Shown: in pieces, positions 7,773 to 16,014 of the stretch
How positions within the stretch are numbered: the first letter of the stretch is position 1
How the letters are laid out: every line of letters begins with the position of its first letter
Assembly (NCBI GenBank): GCA_009877105.1
Contig: WXFD01000053.1
Coordinates: forward strand, 1-64,000
From: Bacteroidales bacterium
GTDB taxonomy: Bacteria; Bacteroidota; Bacteroidia; Bacteroidales; VadinHA17
Reading direction: 5' to 3'
Length of the DNA stretch: 64,000 nucleotides
Notes under the pieces: generated by a model
Databases searched by the model: none
What the model was told of the DNA's origin: nothing
The model's input: the letters and a program-made list of their open reading frames with translations, nothing else
Position numbers and translations under genes: made by a program

Positions 7773-9029
7773 TTATGAGTTTTCAGGTAGCTGTGGAGTG
7801 TCATCATGCTTATCAATTTCCTGTAATTGGGGAATCGATGTTCCGGCAATACCCTTTATCGAACCAATAAAATGATTAGTGTTCAGTAAAACCTTTTCCA
7901 ATTGCTTTTCCCTTTCTTTCCATATCCTTTCCATCGCTCGTTTTTCCCTGACATAGCTATCCTGGAGATTTGAAAAACCTTCAACAATGGCCCCGACCTG
8001 CATCATGAATTCATTACTCATCAAATAATCATACAGCATCTGCATTTTCTCTCCTTTATTGGTTTGCGATGAATATGCTTCTGAAATTTTGATAAGACTT
8101 TCACGAAGAACAATTACCAGACCCTTGAAATCAAAGAAATTGCATATCCAAACGCCATCTCTTTGTCCAATCTTATCTATTCCATCTGGTAATGCTTCTG
8201 TAATAATAACAAGTACATCGGCTTTGACTGAAATAGCATCAGCTTTCAATTTTGGTATCCAGTCCTGGACAAATGACTTTGTTCTCTTACTCTCATACAG
8301 GATTTTTCCACAATCAATTCCGAACCGGTTCCGGACAGTATGAATTACATCAGCACCTTTAATTCCTTTACCAACTTCCTCAATTAAGTCAACAGGGAAC
8401 ATGTTTCTGAGGATTTCTTCAATTGCCAATTCCTGAACCTCTCCCTGCATTTGCATTGACCCCTGCTCTGCTTTCCGGCTCATTTCCTCAACCTGCTTCT
8501 TCAGAGAACCTATCAATTCGTCACGTTCTTTCAACTTGAGTTCAACCCGTTCCGATTCTCGTTTCTGAATGTTCTCAGCTTCCTGCTGGAGTTTTTCTGA
8601 CAATTGCTGTTCAAATTTCAGAATCAGGTCTTGCTCCTGATCTCTCAGTTTTCGTTTCAACTGTTCATTTTCAATTTTTGCTGTTTTTAAATCGGTTATC
8701 TCTTTTTTTGCAGATTCGGCCTCATCAGATAAGGTCTTTAACTGCTGCTCATACTGTTTTTCGACCTGGCTTTTGATTTGTTTAGCAGCACTTTCAGATT
8801 CAGCCTTCAATTTTTCTGAGACCAGCTGATCAATATTAGCTTGCTGCTGCTTGAGTTCAGCTTCCTTTTGTTTGATGGAGTTTTCCTTCAATGCATATTC
8901 TTCCTGAATCTTTGTGATGCTTTGATTCATTTCAGTGCGGTACTTCTCCTCAATCTGTTGGGCAAGCACATCCTCAACATTAAATTCATTACCGCATTTT
9001 GGACAGACGATTCTCGTGTTTGCTGGCAT
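7773..9029 (-). CDS. DUF2130 family protein (coiled coil plus nuclease-like domain)
   Basis: This 418-residue protein has an N-terminal CxxC pair (VCPKCGNEF) and a long charged coiled coil at roughly residues 25-200. A C-terminal DUF2130 domain follows (GADVIHTVRNRFGIDCG, ILYESKRTKSFVQDWIPKL, ADVLVIITEALP). The D...ESK pattern in predicted strands resembles a restriction-endonuclease-like (PD-(D/E)xK) core and RmuC-like architecture, but catalytic activity is an inference. It faces away from abiE and has no obvious operon partner. DUF2130 genes are common in accessory regions; no function is assigned. Confidence 0.8.
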   Translation of the reverse strand: MPANTRIVCPKCGNEFNVEDVLAQQIEEKYRTEMNQSITKIQEEYALKENSIKQKEAELKQQQANIDQLVSEKLKAESESAAKQIKSQVEKQYEQQLKTLSDEAESAKKEITDLKTAKIENEQLKRKLRDQEQDLILKFEQQLSEKLQQEAENIQKRESERVELKLKERDELIGSLKKQVEEMSRKAEQGSMQMQGEVQELAIEEILRNMFPVDLIEEVGKGIKGADVIHTVRNRFGIDCGKILYESKRTKSFVQDWIPKLKADAISVKADVLVIITEALPDGIDKIGQRDGVWICNFFDFKGLVIVLRESLIKISEAYSSQTNKGEKMQMLYDYLMSNEFMMQVGAIVEGFSNLQDSYVREKRAMERIWKEREKQLEKVLLNTNHFIGSIKGIAGTSIPQLQEIDKHDDTPQLPENS

Positions 9030-9106
9030 ATTGTAATATTTTAAGTCGTTAATGGGTAAAAGGCATTAGAAAAAGAAAGTTACGAACTTATCAGCGATTC
9101 ATCATC

Positions 9107-9580
9107 TTAAAAAGTCAGTGCATCATATGTTTGTAATAACTCGTCCCGTGAGATACCCAGATACCTGCGAGTCACCATAACTGATGAATGGTTGAATAAC
9201 TGGCTTAACTTAACCAAGGCCAGTTCTGCATTGGTTTCAGCTTTACTGAATACCTGACGTCCAAATGTTTTCCTCATACTATGTGTTGAGAAATTACCCA
9301 CCTTCAGATTATAATTTGATTTTAACGTTTTGAATATGGCATTTAAACGCTGAATCGAATAGGTGGTATTCTTTTGGCTAAGGAAAACGGGATGTTTATC
9401 AGAACCAGGCATTATTCGGGAGTAGCATTCACTGATGTGTTGCTTTAACTGTCGGTTGATTTTTATTTCACGTTTTTTGCCGGTTTTCTGCCCAGGTATT
9501 ACCATCCGGTGGGATTTCTCCAATAATTTCAATCGATGTATCATGTGAAACCGGACGAAAACTTTCAGGTCTGAAATCAC
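9107..9580 (-). pseudogene. Tyrosine recombinase (integrase), C-terminal remnant
   Basis: About the last 130 residues of a phage-integrase-family recombinase remain. The HxxR motif reads FSTHSMRKTFGRQVF, and the H...Y nucleophile segment reads LFNHSSVMVTRRYLGI. The first catalytic Arg and the N-terminal core-binding domain are missing. The open frame begins with a GTG at 9580, but its first residues are out-of-frame sequence of the neighbouring broken gene; real integrase similarity starts near VIPGQKTGKKREIKIN (about 9510). It is a recombination scar rather than a functional enzyme. Confidence 0.8.
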
Positions 9581-9780
9581 TGGTATTCTTTACGATATCA
9601 AGTTCAATCCATTGATACTTCTTATACTGTTCAGCATATGATTTTTCCCGAAATTGTATAGGATAAAGTCTTATCCAACTGCCATCTTCAAGAAATCCGG
9701 CAGTACATACAAGTTCTTCATATTTTTTTTGATATGCTGGGATAGGTTTTAACAGTGATTAGAACTTTTGTTAATGCCAT
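9468..9780 (-). pseudogene. Broken partner gene of the DUF488 protein (frameshifted and truncated)
   Basis: The reading starts at ATG 9780, one base after the stop of the DUF488 gene, as MALTKVLITVKTYPSISKK, and hits a stop at 9718-9720. If one A is removed from the run of eight (about 9723-9730), the frame continues as YEELVCTAGFLEDGSWIRLY, then PIQFREKSYAEQYKKY and IELDIVKNTSDFRPESFRPV. It ends where integrase sequence takes over. From memory this is the start of a conserved hypothetical protein often adjacent to DUF488 genes. It therefore carries a homopolymer frameshift plus loss of its 3' part to the integrase fusion. Confidence 0.65.
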
Positions 9781-9781
9781 A

Positions 9782-10669
9782 TCAAATGTGCTTCAGTTCA
9801 TAATCAAATCCCGGTAACATAGTTACCGCTTCAGCTAAGTGTTTGCGATGGCATTGACATATATTTGCTTCAAAGCAGGTCAGAGCAATACGTTTATGCT
9901 TTTTCAGTAGCTCAAGTAAATGTTCTTGCTGGTATTTGGTCCGGGTCAGTGTTTCTCTTTTATATTGTTGGAACAATTTATCGTAATCTGATTGTATTTT
10001 AAGTTCCTGCCGCTTATCTGAATCAATACCTAAATCAGGGATATGTTCATATGTTATTCCAACTCCTTCACAAGCATTTTTTAATTGTGATTTACTGAAG
10101 CCATATTTCATGCTCAGTGAGTTCTTTCGCACATCACATAACAGTTTAACTCCATTAAGGATTAGTTTGTTCAGATATACTTCAAGGCTTAGTCCCTCAT
10201 AACCAATAGTAAACAGTACTGTGCTTCCAAACGCTGGTTTTGCGGATTCAACAGCAAAATATTCATTGGTATTCAATACATTTTTTGCAATGGTGCTATT
10301 TATAGCATAATACGGGTACTTGATGTATGTATACCGGATTAAGTCATCTTTGGATTTTCCGGAATATAAACTTTTAAGCTTAACAAGTGTCTTCTTATCA
10401 TTTTCCTTTAAAAGAGATAAATAGTCTTCTGCATCTATTTTCAGCCACTTCCTTTCATTTTCACTCACCTGTCCATACTTTATCATGGTCGACATATCGG
10501 CATTTGCCTGAAAGGAAAAACAGCCAAATTTATAAGGTACGAAGTCAAAATCAGGATTAGTCTGGGCTTTGGAAAAAAGCATTAACAACTTCTGGAAACT
10601 TAATTTATCAAGTTCGCTGCCAAATATCTGAAGTAAGCCAAGTAGTATTTTTCTTCTATAAAACATCAT
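9782..10669 (-). CDS. DUF488 protein with N-terminal Panacea/SocA-like domain
   Basis: This is a 295-residue two-domain protein. The first 130 residues (FYRRKILLGLLQIFGSELDK, LSFQKLLMLFSK, FVPYKFGCFSFQ) resemble the Panacea/SocA-like antitoxin-type fold. The C-terminal half is DUF488: TIGYEGLSLEVYLNKL, LLCDVRKNSLS, YEHIPDLGI and the cysteine/histidine motif CFEANICQCHRKHLAE. DUF488 proteins occur in accessory and defence-like loci, but their activity is unknown. The gene is followed one base later by the broken partner gene, so the two formed an operon. The first Met is doubled (MMF); either could start. Confidence 0.75.
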   Translation of the reverse strand: MMFYRRKILLGLLQIFGSELDKLSFQKLLMLFSKAQTNPDFDFVPYKFGCFSFQANADMSTMIKYGQVSENERKWLKIDAEDYLSLLKENDKKTLVKLKSLYSGKSKDDLIRYTYIKYPYYAINSTIAKNVLNTNEYFAVESAKPAFGSTVLFTIGYEGLSLEVYLNKLILNGVKLLCDVRKNSLSMKYGFSKSQLKNACEGVGITYEHIPDLGIDSDKRQELKIQSDYDKLFQQYKRETLTRTKYQQEHLLELLKKHKRIALTCFEANICQCHRKHLAEAVTMLPGFDYELKHI

Positions 10670-10763
10670 TCAAAAGTACTTAAAGTAGGTCATAGCTTAC
10701 AAAAATTTTTCAACAATAAAAGTTTATTATCACAAAAAAGAAGTGTATTTGTGTCACATAAGT

Positions 10764-11116
10764 TTAAACAAGTTGATTTGAGTATAAAACTCCTAACAAT
10801 AATTTTATTGCTTTTTTTGAAGTTTCAAACAATTCAGCTTCAAATATTCTGGCTTTTCAAGCAATTGTGAATCCTCTTCGACTTCATTTACATGAACCCA
10901 TTTGTTTCGGTATTTTCTTAAATCGTGAAGCTCTGATTTAAGATTACAATCCAGTTGGGAATTCTCAACCAGATTATAAAGACTCCAATTTTTTGTAGTA
11001 TTACCAGAGAAGTACTCATAACGCAGATGGCTTTCAATCGCAGCTTGGCTGGCAAGTATCGATGAAAGATATGCTCCTGAACAGAATGCAATCTCAGCGT
11101 CTTTTGCTAAAATCTT
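10764..11116 (-). pseudogene. HEPN-like/DUF4145-like gene, frameshifted, downstream of hipA
   Basis: A frame open from 11116 reads KDAEIAFCSGAYLSSILAS, then AAIESHLRYEYF, ELHDLRKYRNKWVHV and a stop. The R-N-K-W-V-H sequence fits the HEPN R-x4-6-H RNase motif. Near 10868 adding one base to a T run restores a continuation (EAELFETSKKAIKLLLGVLY, SNQLV, stop at 10764), which looks like the true C-terminus. No good start codon is seen, because the frame has a stop next to the hipA 3' end. It is thus damaged at one or both ends. Linkage to hipA in the same direction with overlapping ends suggests an operon. Confidence 0.5.
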
Positions 11117-12378
11117 TCAAATACCTTCGCCATAATTTCTTGTTCAGATTTCGGAAGTTGATATTTATTGGCAATTCTTCGCCAATCACTTACCACTTTC
11201 CTTATATGATCTATTATTATTAAACCATCATCCTTATCCAGACGGAAATATTCCACAACTTTTATTGGTAGGTCTAAGGAAAGTGAATTATCATCAAGGT
11301 CAATATTTAGTGATAAACCCGTTCCGTCTTCATTTGGATTTATATCATAGGCCGGGGACAGGATCCACCCTTTATCCGTTAAAATGAAACCATGATTCCT
11401 AAGATGATCATCTGTATTTGATATAAAGATATTGAACACGATCCTGCTCCACAATTCTTTTAAATCGTTATCGATATTTGCACCATTGTTTGTCAGAAAA
11501 TCTACAATCTCCAGGTAGCTTACACCTTCATGAAAACTATCACCATCCCTATAACCTAGCATTGTCATTGCAGAAGCATAATGGATTCTTTCACCTGCAT
11601 CAGTCCTGTCAAATCTTTTGGTAAGGAATGTATAAAACCTGCTTGAAAACTTTTGGATTTGTGATATCGCTACATTAAGACCGGCATTCCTTGCCAGTTC
11701 ATTAGCTACCATTTCCCACCCACCAATATCTTTAATATCTGTTTTACTTGGGAATTTTGCGATCCAAAGATTCTTTTTATCATCCAGAACACTCGCTTTT
11801 GGTCTTGCTCCACCAAGGGATGAGCCTGGGTTAACTAACATTGTTAACCATTTTAAATATTCAGGATCATCAGTGATATCCTCATCTTCAAGCCTGAGAC
11901 TTATTTGTTCGAGTTCCCTTATTGATGTCCATGGTGGAGAGACAAGCGTTTCATTATTGTTAAGAAATGGGCCATCCGGATCTTCCTTGAACCTTAAAGC
12001 TCCCATCCGATGACCATCAAATACTCCAAGTAAGTAATCTGATTCCCTGAACGTTCTTTCAGTTCTTCCTTCATATCTGGCAGTTGCAGCTTCCCGTCTT
12101 TTCATCAGGATTCTTCCCCAGCGATCAGGGGAGGAATCAAGAAAGACTCCAAAATTGGATTTCTCATCACCTGCATATTGTGAACCTGAATAGAATAATA
12201 ATTCCGGATCAAGTATTTGCGAAAAGCTTGATTTAAGCCAGTCTTCAGCATAACTGAATGAAAAAATTTCTTTTCCTCTTGCAAATTCTGCTTTGAGTTC
12301 TCCCATCAAAACCGGTTCCTTCATGCCGGCCCAATGAGCATAAACATAAATATTCCTGACATCGTTTCTCTGTCCCAT
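11107..12378 (-). CDS. hipA: HipA-type serine/threonine kinase toxin
   Basis: This 423-residue HipA-family kinase contains an N-terminal subdomain (FGVFLDSSPDRWGRILMKRR) and the glycine-rich, autophosphorylated-loop motif NPGSSLGGARPKASV. Further motifs are the ATP-binding lysine strand (LWIAKFPS), the catalytic segment SNTDDHLRNHGFIL and the metal-binding SPAYDINPN. HipA kinases phosphorylate translation components (for example GltX) and cause dormancy. The gene follows hipB by 11 bases in the same direction. All main kinase motifs are present. Confidence 0.92.
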   Translation of the reverse strand: MGQRNDVRNIYVYAHWAGMKEPVLMGELKAEFARGKEIFSFSYAEDWLKSSFSQILDPELLFYSGSQYAGDEKSNFGVFLDSSPDRWGRILMKRREAATARYEGRTERTFRESDYLLGVFDGHRMGALRFKEDPDGPFLNNNETLVSPPWTSIRELEQISLRLEDEDITDDPEYLKWLTMLVNPGSSLGGARPKASVLDDKKNLWIAKFPSKTDIKDIGGWEMVANELARNAGLNVAISQIQKFSSRFYTFLTKRFDRTDAGERIHYASAMTMLGYRDGDSFHEGVSYLEIVDFLTNNGANIDNDLKELWSRIVFNIFISNTDDHLRNHGFILTDKGWILSPAYDINPNEDGTGLSLNIDLDDNSLSLDLPIKVVEYFRLDKDDGLIIIDHIRKVVSDWRRIANKYQLPKSEQEIMAKVFERF

Positions 12379-12389
12379 AATCTAAGTTT

Positions 12390-12707
12390 TTACCTGGTTC
12401 TTTTGGGTGCACGTTCCCTGATTACTAAATTGGCATCCTGAAGTCTTCTTCCAAGGTCGTCGTCTTTAGCAACTGTAGTGATATCCTTTTCAAGGCCAAG
12501 TACCATAAGTACTTTAACATATGCACCAATACTTACATTGGGATTGCCTTTCTCAATGGATAATAGAGTAGGTCTGCTAATATTTGCCCTCTCAGAGACC
12601 TGCTGAGTACTATATTTTCTCCTCAACCTGGCTAGTTTAATATTCTCACCAAGGGTGGAGACTACCTTCTGGGCTTTTGGTAACAATATTGGATTTCGGG
12701 ATCTCAT
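12390..12707 (-). CDS. hipB: HipB-type HTH antitoxin
   Basis: This 105-residue Xre-family DNA-binding protein has an HTH at about residues 20-70 (LGENIKLARLRRKYSTQQVS, ISRPTLLSIEKGNPNVSIGA). As the first gene of the hipBA operon it should neutralise HipA and repress its own promoter. An inverted repeat overlapping the -7 element lies just upstream (12722-12746). The length is slightly longer than E. coli HipB, with a basic C-terminal tail (APKRTR). Confidence 0.88.
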   Translation of the reverse strand: MRSRNPILLPKAQKVVSTLGENIKLARLRRKYSTQQVSERANISRPTLLSIEKGNPNVSIGAYVKVLMVLGLEKDITTVAKDDDLGRRLQDANLVIRERAPKRTR

Positions 12708-12721
12708 AACGTAAAATGATA

Positions 12722-12757
12722 TTTACAAATATAGTTATTTTGTAAAATATAGTTTAC
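12722..12757 (-). promoter_or_regulatory. Predicted hipBA promoter/operator
   Basis: An inverted repeat tttacaaa-N9-tttgtaaa (12722-12746) overlaps a minus-strand -7 element TATATTTG (12733-12726). A further half-site gtttac is at 12752-12757. The site lies 15-50 bases before the hipB start, where an autoregulatory HipB operator would be expected. No good -33 TTTG was found at the right spacing. Confidence 0.5.
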
Positions 12758-12786
12758 ATTATAGATTATTTAATTTAGTTAAACTT

Positions 12787-12811
12787 AAAAACCCACCGTC
12801 TCAGACGGTGG
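12787..12811 (-). terminator. Hairpin terminator (minus strand)
   Basis: A perfect 8-bp stem ccaccgtc-tca-gacggtgg (12793-12811) is followed on the minus strand by GTTTTTAAG. It would stop transcripts coming from the IstB remnant side before they enter hipBA. It could also be the end structure of an insertion element. Confidence 0.5.
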
Positions 12812-12840
12812 TAATGTAATGTTAGTTACACATTGATTTA

Positions 12841-13062
12841 CTATATTTGGTGAATGAGTAAATATCGTAAATTAACGTTTAACGCATGTAGTATATAAAT
12901 GTGATTACCATATAGTATTCCCTGATATTCACGATAGCTCGGTCCTGAGATCCTGACAACAACTGAGTGGTGGAAGATGCGATCCAGGATGGCTTTTGTC
13001 GTGATGGGGTCTCCCAGGTAATCCGCCCAATCCGGTTCTTCCACATTGGAAGTAAAAATCAA
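12841..13062 (-). pseudogene. IstB-like ATPase (IS21 family), C-terminal fragment
   Basis: The reading IFTSNVEEPDWADYLGDP, ITTKAILDRIFHHSVVV and ISGPSYREYQG is the C-terminal segment of IstB helper ATPases. The Walker motifs, which would lie upstream, are absent. Similarity starts near a TTG at 13062 and fades by about 12910; the rest of the frame is chance sequence. It is a dead remnant that marks the right border of the accessory region. Confidence 0.7.
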
Positions 13063-13164
13063 TGATTTGCGTTACAATTAATCGGGATAAAATGGATTAC
13101 TGCAAAAAAATATGGCTAAAATACCAGATACGCAAGCTTGAAAAGTTTTTAATATAAGGAAGGA

Positions 13165-13380
13165 ATGAAAGAAGCAGCCAAAAGGAGGAAAAATATTCAA
13201 ATAGGTTTAGATTGTAAGGCTATGATAAATGAAGATATATTTGAGAATATTTATTTGCCTCAAAATGACAAAGGCCAGATTGACATTTCCCCAATCTTGG
13301 GATTAGGAGCAGAAAATAATCTGGGCGCAGCCAGAAAATATATTATTTATCAAAATATGTTAGAAAGGCTTAAAAAGTAA
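13165..13380 (+). CDS. Small hypothetical protein, doubtful
   Basis: A 71-residue frame starts MKEAAKRRKNIQIGLDCKAM with ggaagg 7 bases before the ATG, which could be a ribosome binding site. I recognise no family, signal peptide or membrane segment. It lies in the gap between the IstB remnant and the glycosidase-like gene, and may be a relic or a chance frame. Confidence 0.3.
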   Translation: MKEAAKRRKNIQIGLDCKAMINEDIFENIYLPQNDKGQIDISPILGLGAENNLGAARKYIIYQNMLERLKK

Positions 13381-13551
13381 TAGTACTCTTTCTATAATTA
13401 TGAGAGCCGTAAGCATTCTGCCTGAGTTTCTCGCTATTTATGCCAAGGCTGTATAAAATCTTAAAGACTCTTCGAAGCCTCCAGAAAAATCTTGTGTGGC
13501 AGTGTCCTCAAATATTAAACCCCTGTCATATAAAAACCGGAACCACCAACT

Positions 13552-15807
13552 ATGAAACAGCTTAACTTATTATTCCTGATTTCAGGATTTATCCTGGTCA
13601 CTTCATGTCATCTAAAGAATGCAGTCAGTGACGGTGATATCATAATTGAGAACGATCAGGTCAGGCTGGTTATCTCAGCTGACGGGATCGCCAAGAGTCT
13701 TGTTTACAGGCCCGGCAATACCGAATGCCTGATACAGGGTGTAAAGATACCGTTCAGTACCATCACCGAACCGCGTCCTTACCAGAATGAGGTCAAACTG
13801 GCATATCCCAACAAAAAGACCACGTTCAAATCAAACCGGGTGAGAAAAGAGGGTGACAAGCTCATAATAGGATATGAGCTTATTCCATGGGAAGCTACTG
13901 TATCATTCAGAATGACTGCTGATTATATTGCATTTACCCTTAAGGAGTTTAATCTCACGGAACCCTATGGCATAACGATGACGGAACCTCCCATATCCGA
14001 AATGTGGTTTCTTCGCCTTCCCGTCAAAAACCTCGGTCACTGGGGCGACTGGCTGAATGTGATATGGAACGAAAAAGTGGCTGTTAGTGTGCTTGCCGCT
14101 GAACCCTGTACCAATGCAGATTCGGAAGAACATGATGGCTACCGCATCCTTGAGGCAGGAGTGGATGAAAAGGTCAAACTGACTGATGTCACTGCCGTTC
14201 TTCTGACCTGCCCAAAGGATCAACTGCTGGACAAAATAGCCGGTGTGGAAAAAGATTATGGCCTGCCCAGTGGTGCTGCCAGCAGAAGAAGTGATCTATA
14301 TAACGCTTCATATTACTGGACATCAAACATTACCCCCCTCAATGTCGATGAACACATAAAATTTGCCAGGATGGGCGGATTCAGACTGATGAATATCTAT
14401 TATCCGGCCTTCCTTGAAAGCAGAGGTTACAGGCTGATCGGAAACTATGATGTCTACAGGCCTGAGTATCCCAATGGCAAAGCCGACCTTAAAGCAATGC
14501 TTCAAAAGATAAAGGATGCCGGAATCACTCCGGGATGCCATTTCCTTCACAGCCATATCGGAAGAGACAGCAGATATGTGACTCCCGTAGCTGATCACAG
14601 GCTGAATCTGCTCAGGGTTTTTACCCTTGCAAGACCGCTGGGTAAAACGGATACAATCATTTATGTGGAGCAGAACCCGCAGAACTCAACCATGGCAGGA
14701 AACAGGAAAGTGCTGAAAATTGGCGGAGAACTTGTTTCCTATGAGGCCTATACCACAACTCCCCCTTACAGCTTCCACGGTTGTGTGAGGGGAATTGACA
14801 ATACCAGGCCGGAAGCACGCCCGGAGGGTTATATGTTCGGACTGTTGGATGTCAGCGAGTTCGGGGCAACAAGTGTTTATATCGACCAGTATTCCGATCT
14901 GCAGGATGAGGTTGCCGATTATATAGCAGACCTGTGGGATGCGGGATTTGAATTTATTTATTTCGACGGATCAGAGGGAGTTAACCCTCCTTTCTGGTTT
15001 CATGTTGCCAATGCCCAATGGAGAGTCTTCAGCAAACTGAAACCCGAACCGATATTTGCTGAAGGTGCGGCAAAAACCCATTTCAGCTGGCATATGCTGA
15101 CCGGGGGAAATGCCTTTGACGTTTTCCCTCCTGAAAAGCTCAAGGAAGAAACCATAAAACATCCTTTCCGGGAAGCACCCAGGATGCGGGATAATTTTAC
15201 ACGGCTGAATTTCGGCTGGCTGGGGTACTGGCTTCCGGATGAGAATACTATCGGAACGCAGCCTGATCAGCTTGAATTTGTGACAAGCAAGGCAGCTGCA
15301 TGGGACTGCCCCGTATCCATTCATGCCTATCCTGAAACCCTTGCAAGACATCCGAGAACGGAAGACAACTTTGAGGTTTTCAGAAGGTGGGAAGAGGTAC
15401 GGGCAAAGAAATGGCTCACGGAAGGGCAGAAGAAGATGCTGCAGGATCCTGAGCAGGAATTTACGCTGCTGCTGAATGAAAATAATGATTTTGAACTTGT
15501 ACCCTGTGATCAGATAAAAAATATTGCCCGCGGCAGCAGGGAAGTGATCGCTTTTACCTTCAGAAGAAACAGGGATCTTTATGCATGTTACTGGCATATT
15601 TCCGGCGACAGGAAGCTGGAACTGCCGATAAAAGCCGCTGATCTGACCCTTATGGAAAACCTGGGAAGCACAATACCGGTAGAGGCAGGTGAAAACGAGG
15701 CAGTAACCGTTCTGCCGGCGGGTAAACGCAGGTATATCAGGGTGAGGAACCTGAGTCTCAGCGATCTTCAGACTGCATTTCGGAATGCCAGGATAATTGA
15801 TTTTTAA
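13552..15807 (+). CDS. Lipoprotein with glycoside-hydrolase-like TIM-barrel domain
   Basis: This 751-residue protein has a lipoprotein signal (SGFILVTSC, Cys19). An N-terminal beta-rich domain at about residues 25-230 is followed by a barrel-like region. There GFEFIYFDGSEG places Asp472 and Glu475 at the end of a predicted beta strand, and IFAEGA follows about 30 residues later. This layout is reminiscent of GH27/31/36/101-type retaining glycosidases, where an Asp at strand 4 is the nucleophile, but I cannot assign a GH family. A C-terminal beta domain (about 690-740) completes it. It is probably exported to the envelope for polysaccharide or glycoconjugate turnover. A terminator follows at 15885. 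Confidence 0.6.
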   Translation: MKQLNLLFLISGFILVTSCHLKNAVSDGDIIIENDQVRLVISADGIAKSLVYRPGNTECLIQGVKIPFSTITEPRPYQNEVKLAYPNKKTTFKSNRVRKEGDKLIIGYELIPWEATVSFRMTADYIAFTLKEFNLTEPYGITMTEPPISEMWFLRLPVKNLGHWGDWLNVIWNEKVAVSVLAAEPCTNADSEEHDGYRILEAGVDEKVKLTDVTAVLLTCPKDQLLDKIAGVEKDYGLPSGAASRRSDLYNASYYWTSNITPLNVDEHIKFARMGGFRLMNIYYPAFLESRGYRLIGNYDVYRPEYPNGKADLKAMLQKIKDAGITPGCHFLHSHIGRDSRYVTPVADHRLNLLRVFTLARPLGKTDTIIYVEQNPQNSTMAGNRKVLKIGGELVSYEAYTTTPPYSFHGCVRGIDNTRPEARPEGYMFGLLDVSEFGATSVYIDQYSDLQDEVADYIADLWDAGFEFIYFDGSEGVNPPFWFHVANAQWRVFSKLKPEPIFAEGAAKTHFSWHMLTGGNAFDVFPPEKLKEETIKHPFREAPRMRDNFTRLNFGWLGYWLPDENTIGTQPDQLEFVTSKAAAWDCPVSIHAYPETLARHPRTEDNFEVFRRWEEVRAKKWLTEGQKKMLQDPEQEFTLLLNENNDFELVPCDQIKNIARGSREVIAFTFRRNRDLYACYWHISGDRKLELPIKAADLTLMENLGSTIPVEAGENEAVTVLPAGKRRYIRVRNLSLSDLQTAFRNARIIDF

Positions 15808-15884
15808 ATCAATAGTTTTAATCTGGGGGGAGTATTATACCTCCGGGGAATAACCTGAAATTTTCATACAATTTACCAGATAAC

Positions 15885-15910
15885 AAAACCATTAAATCAG
15901 GCTGGTTTTT
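15885..15910 (+). terminator. Terminator after the glycosidase-like gene
   Basis: The stem aaaacca / tggtttt, with an 11-base loop, runs into a short T run. It lies 78 bases after the stop. Confidence 0.5.
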
Positions 15911-16014
15911 GTTTAAATATTGTTTACTATCTGACCTCAAATTTATAATAAAGCGGAATCCGCCGACAGGCGCTTATTGCGCGTTATTACCGGTTTCCGG
16001 CAAGCGATCAGGGA

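Noticed and set aside
14971..15597. 208-codon minus-strand frame inside the glycosidase-like gene
   Set aside because: Antisense shadow; no similarity or codon pattern of its own.
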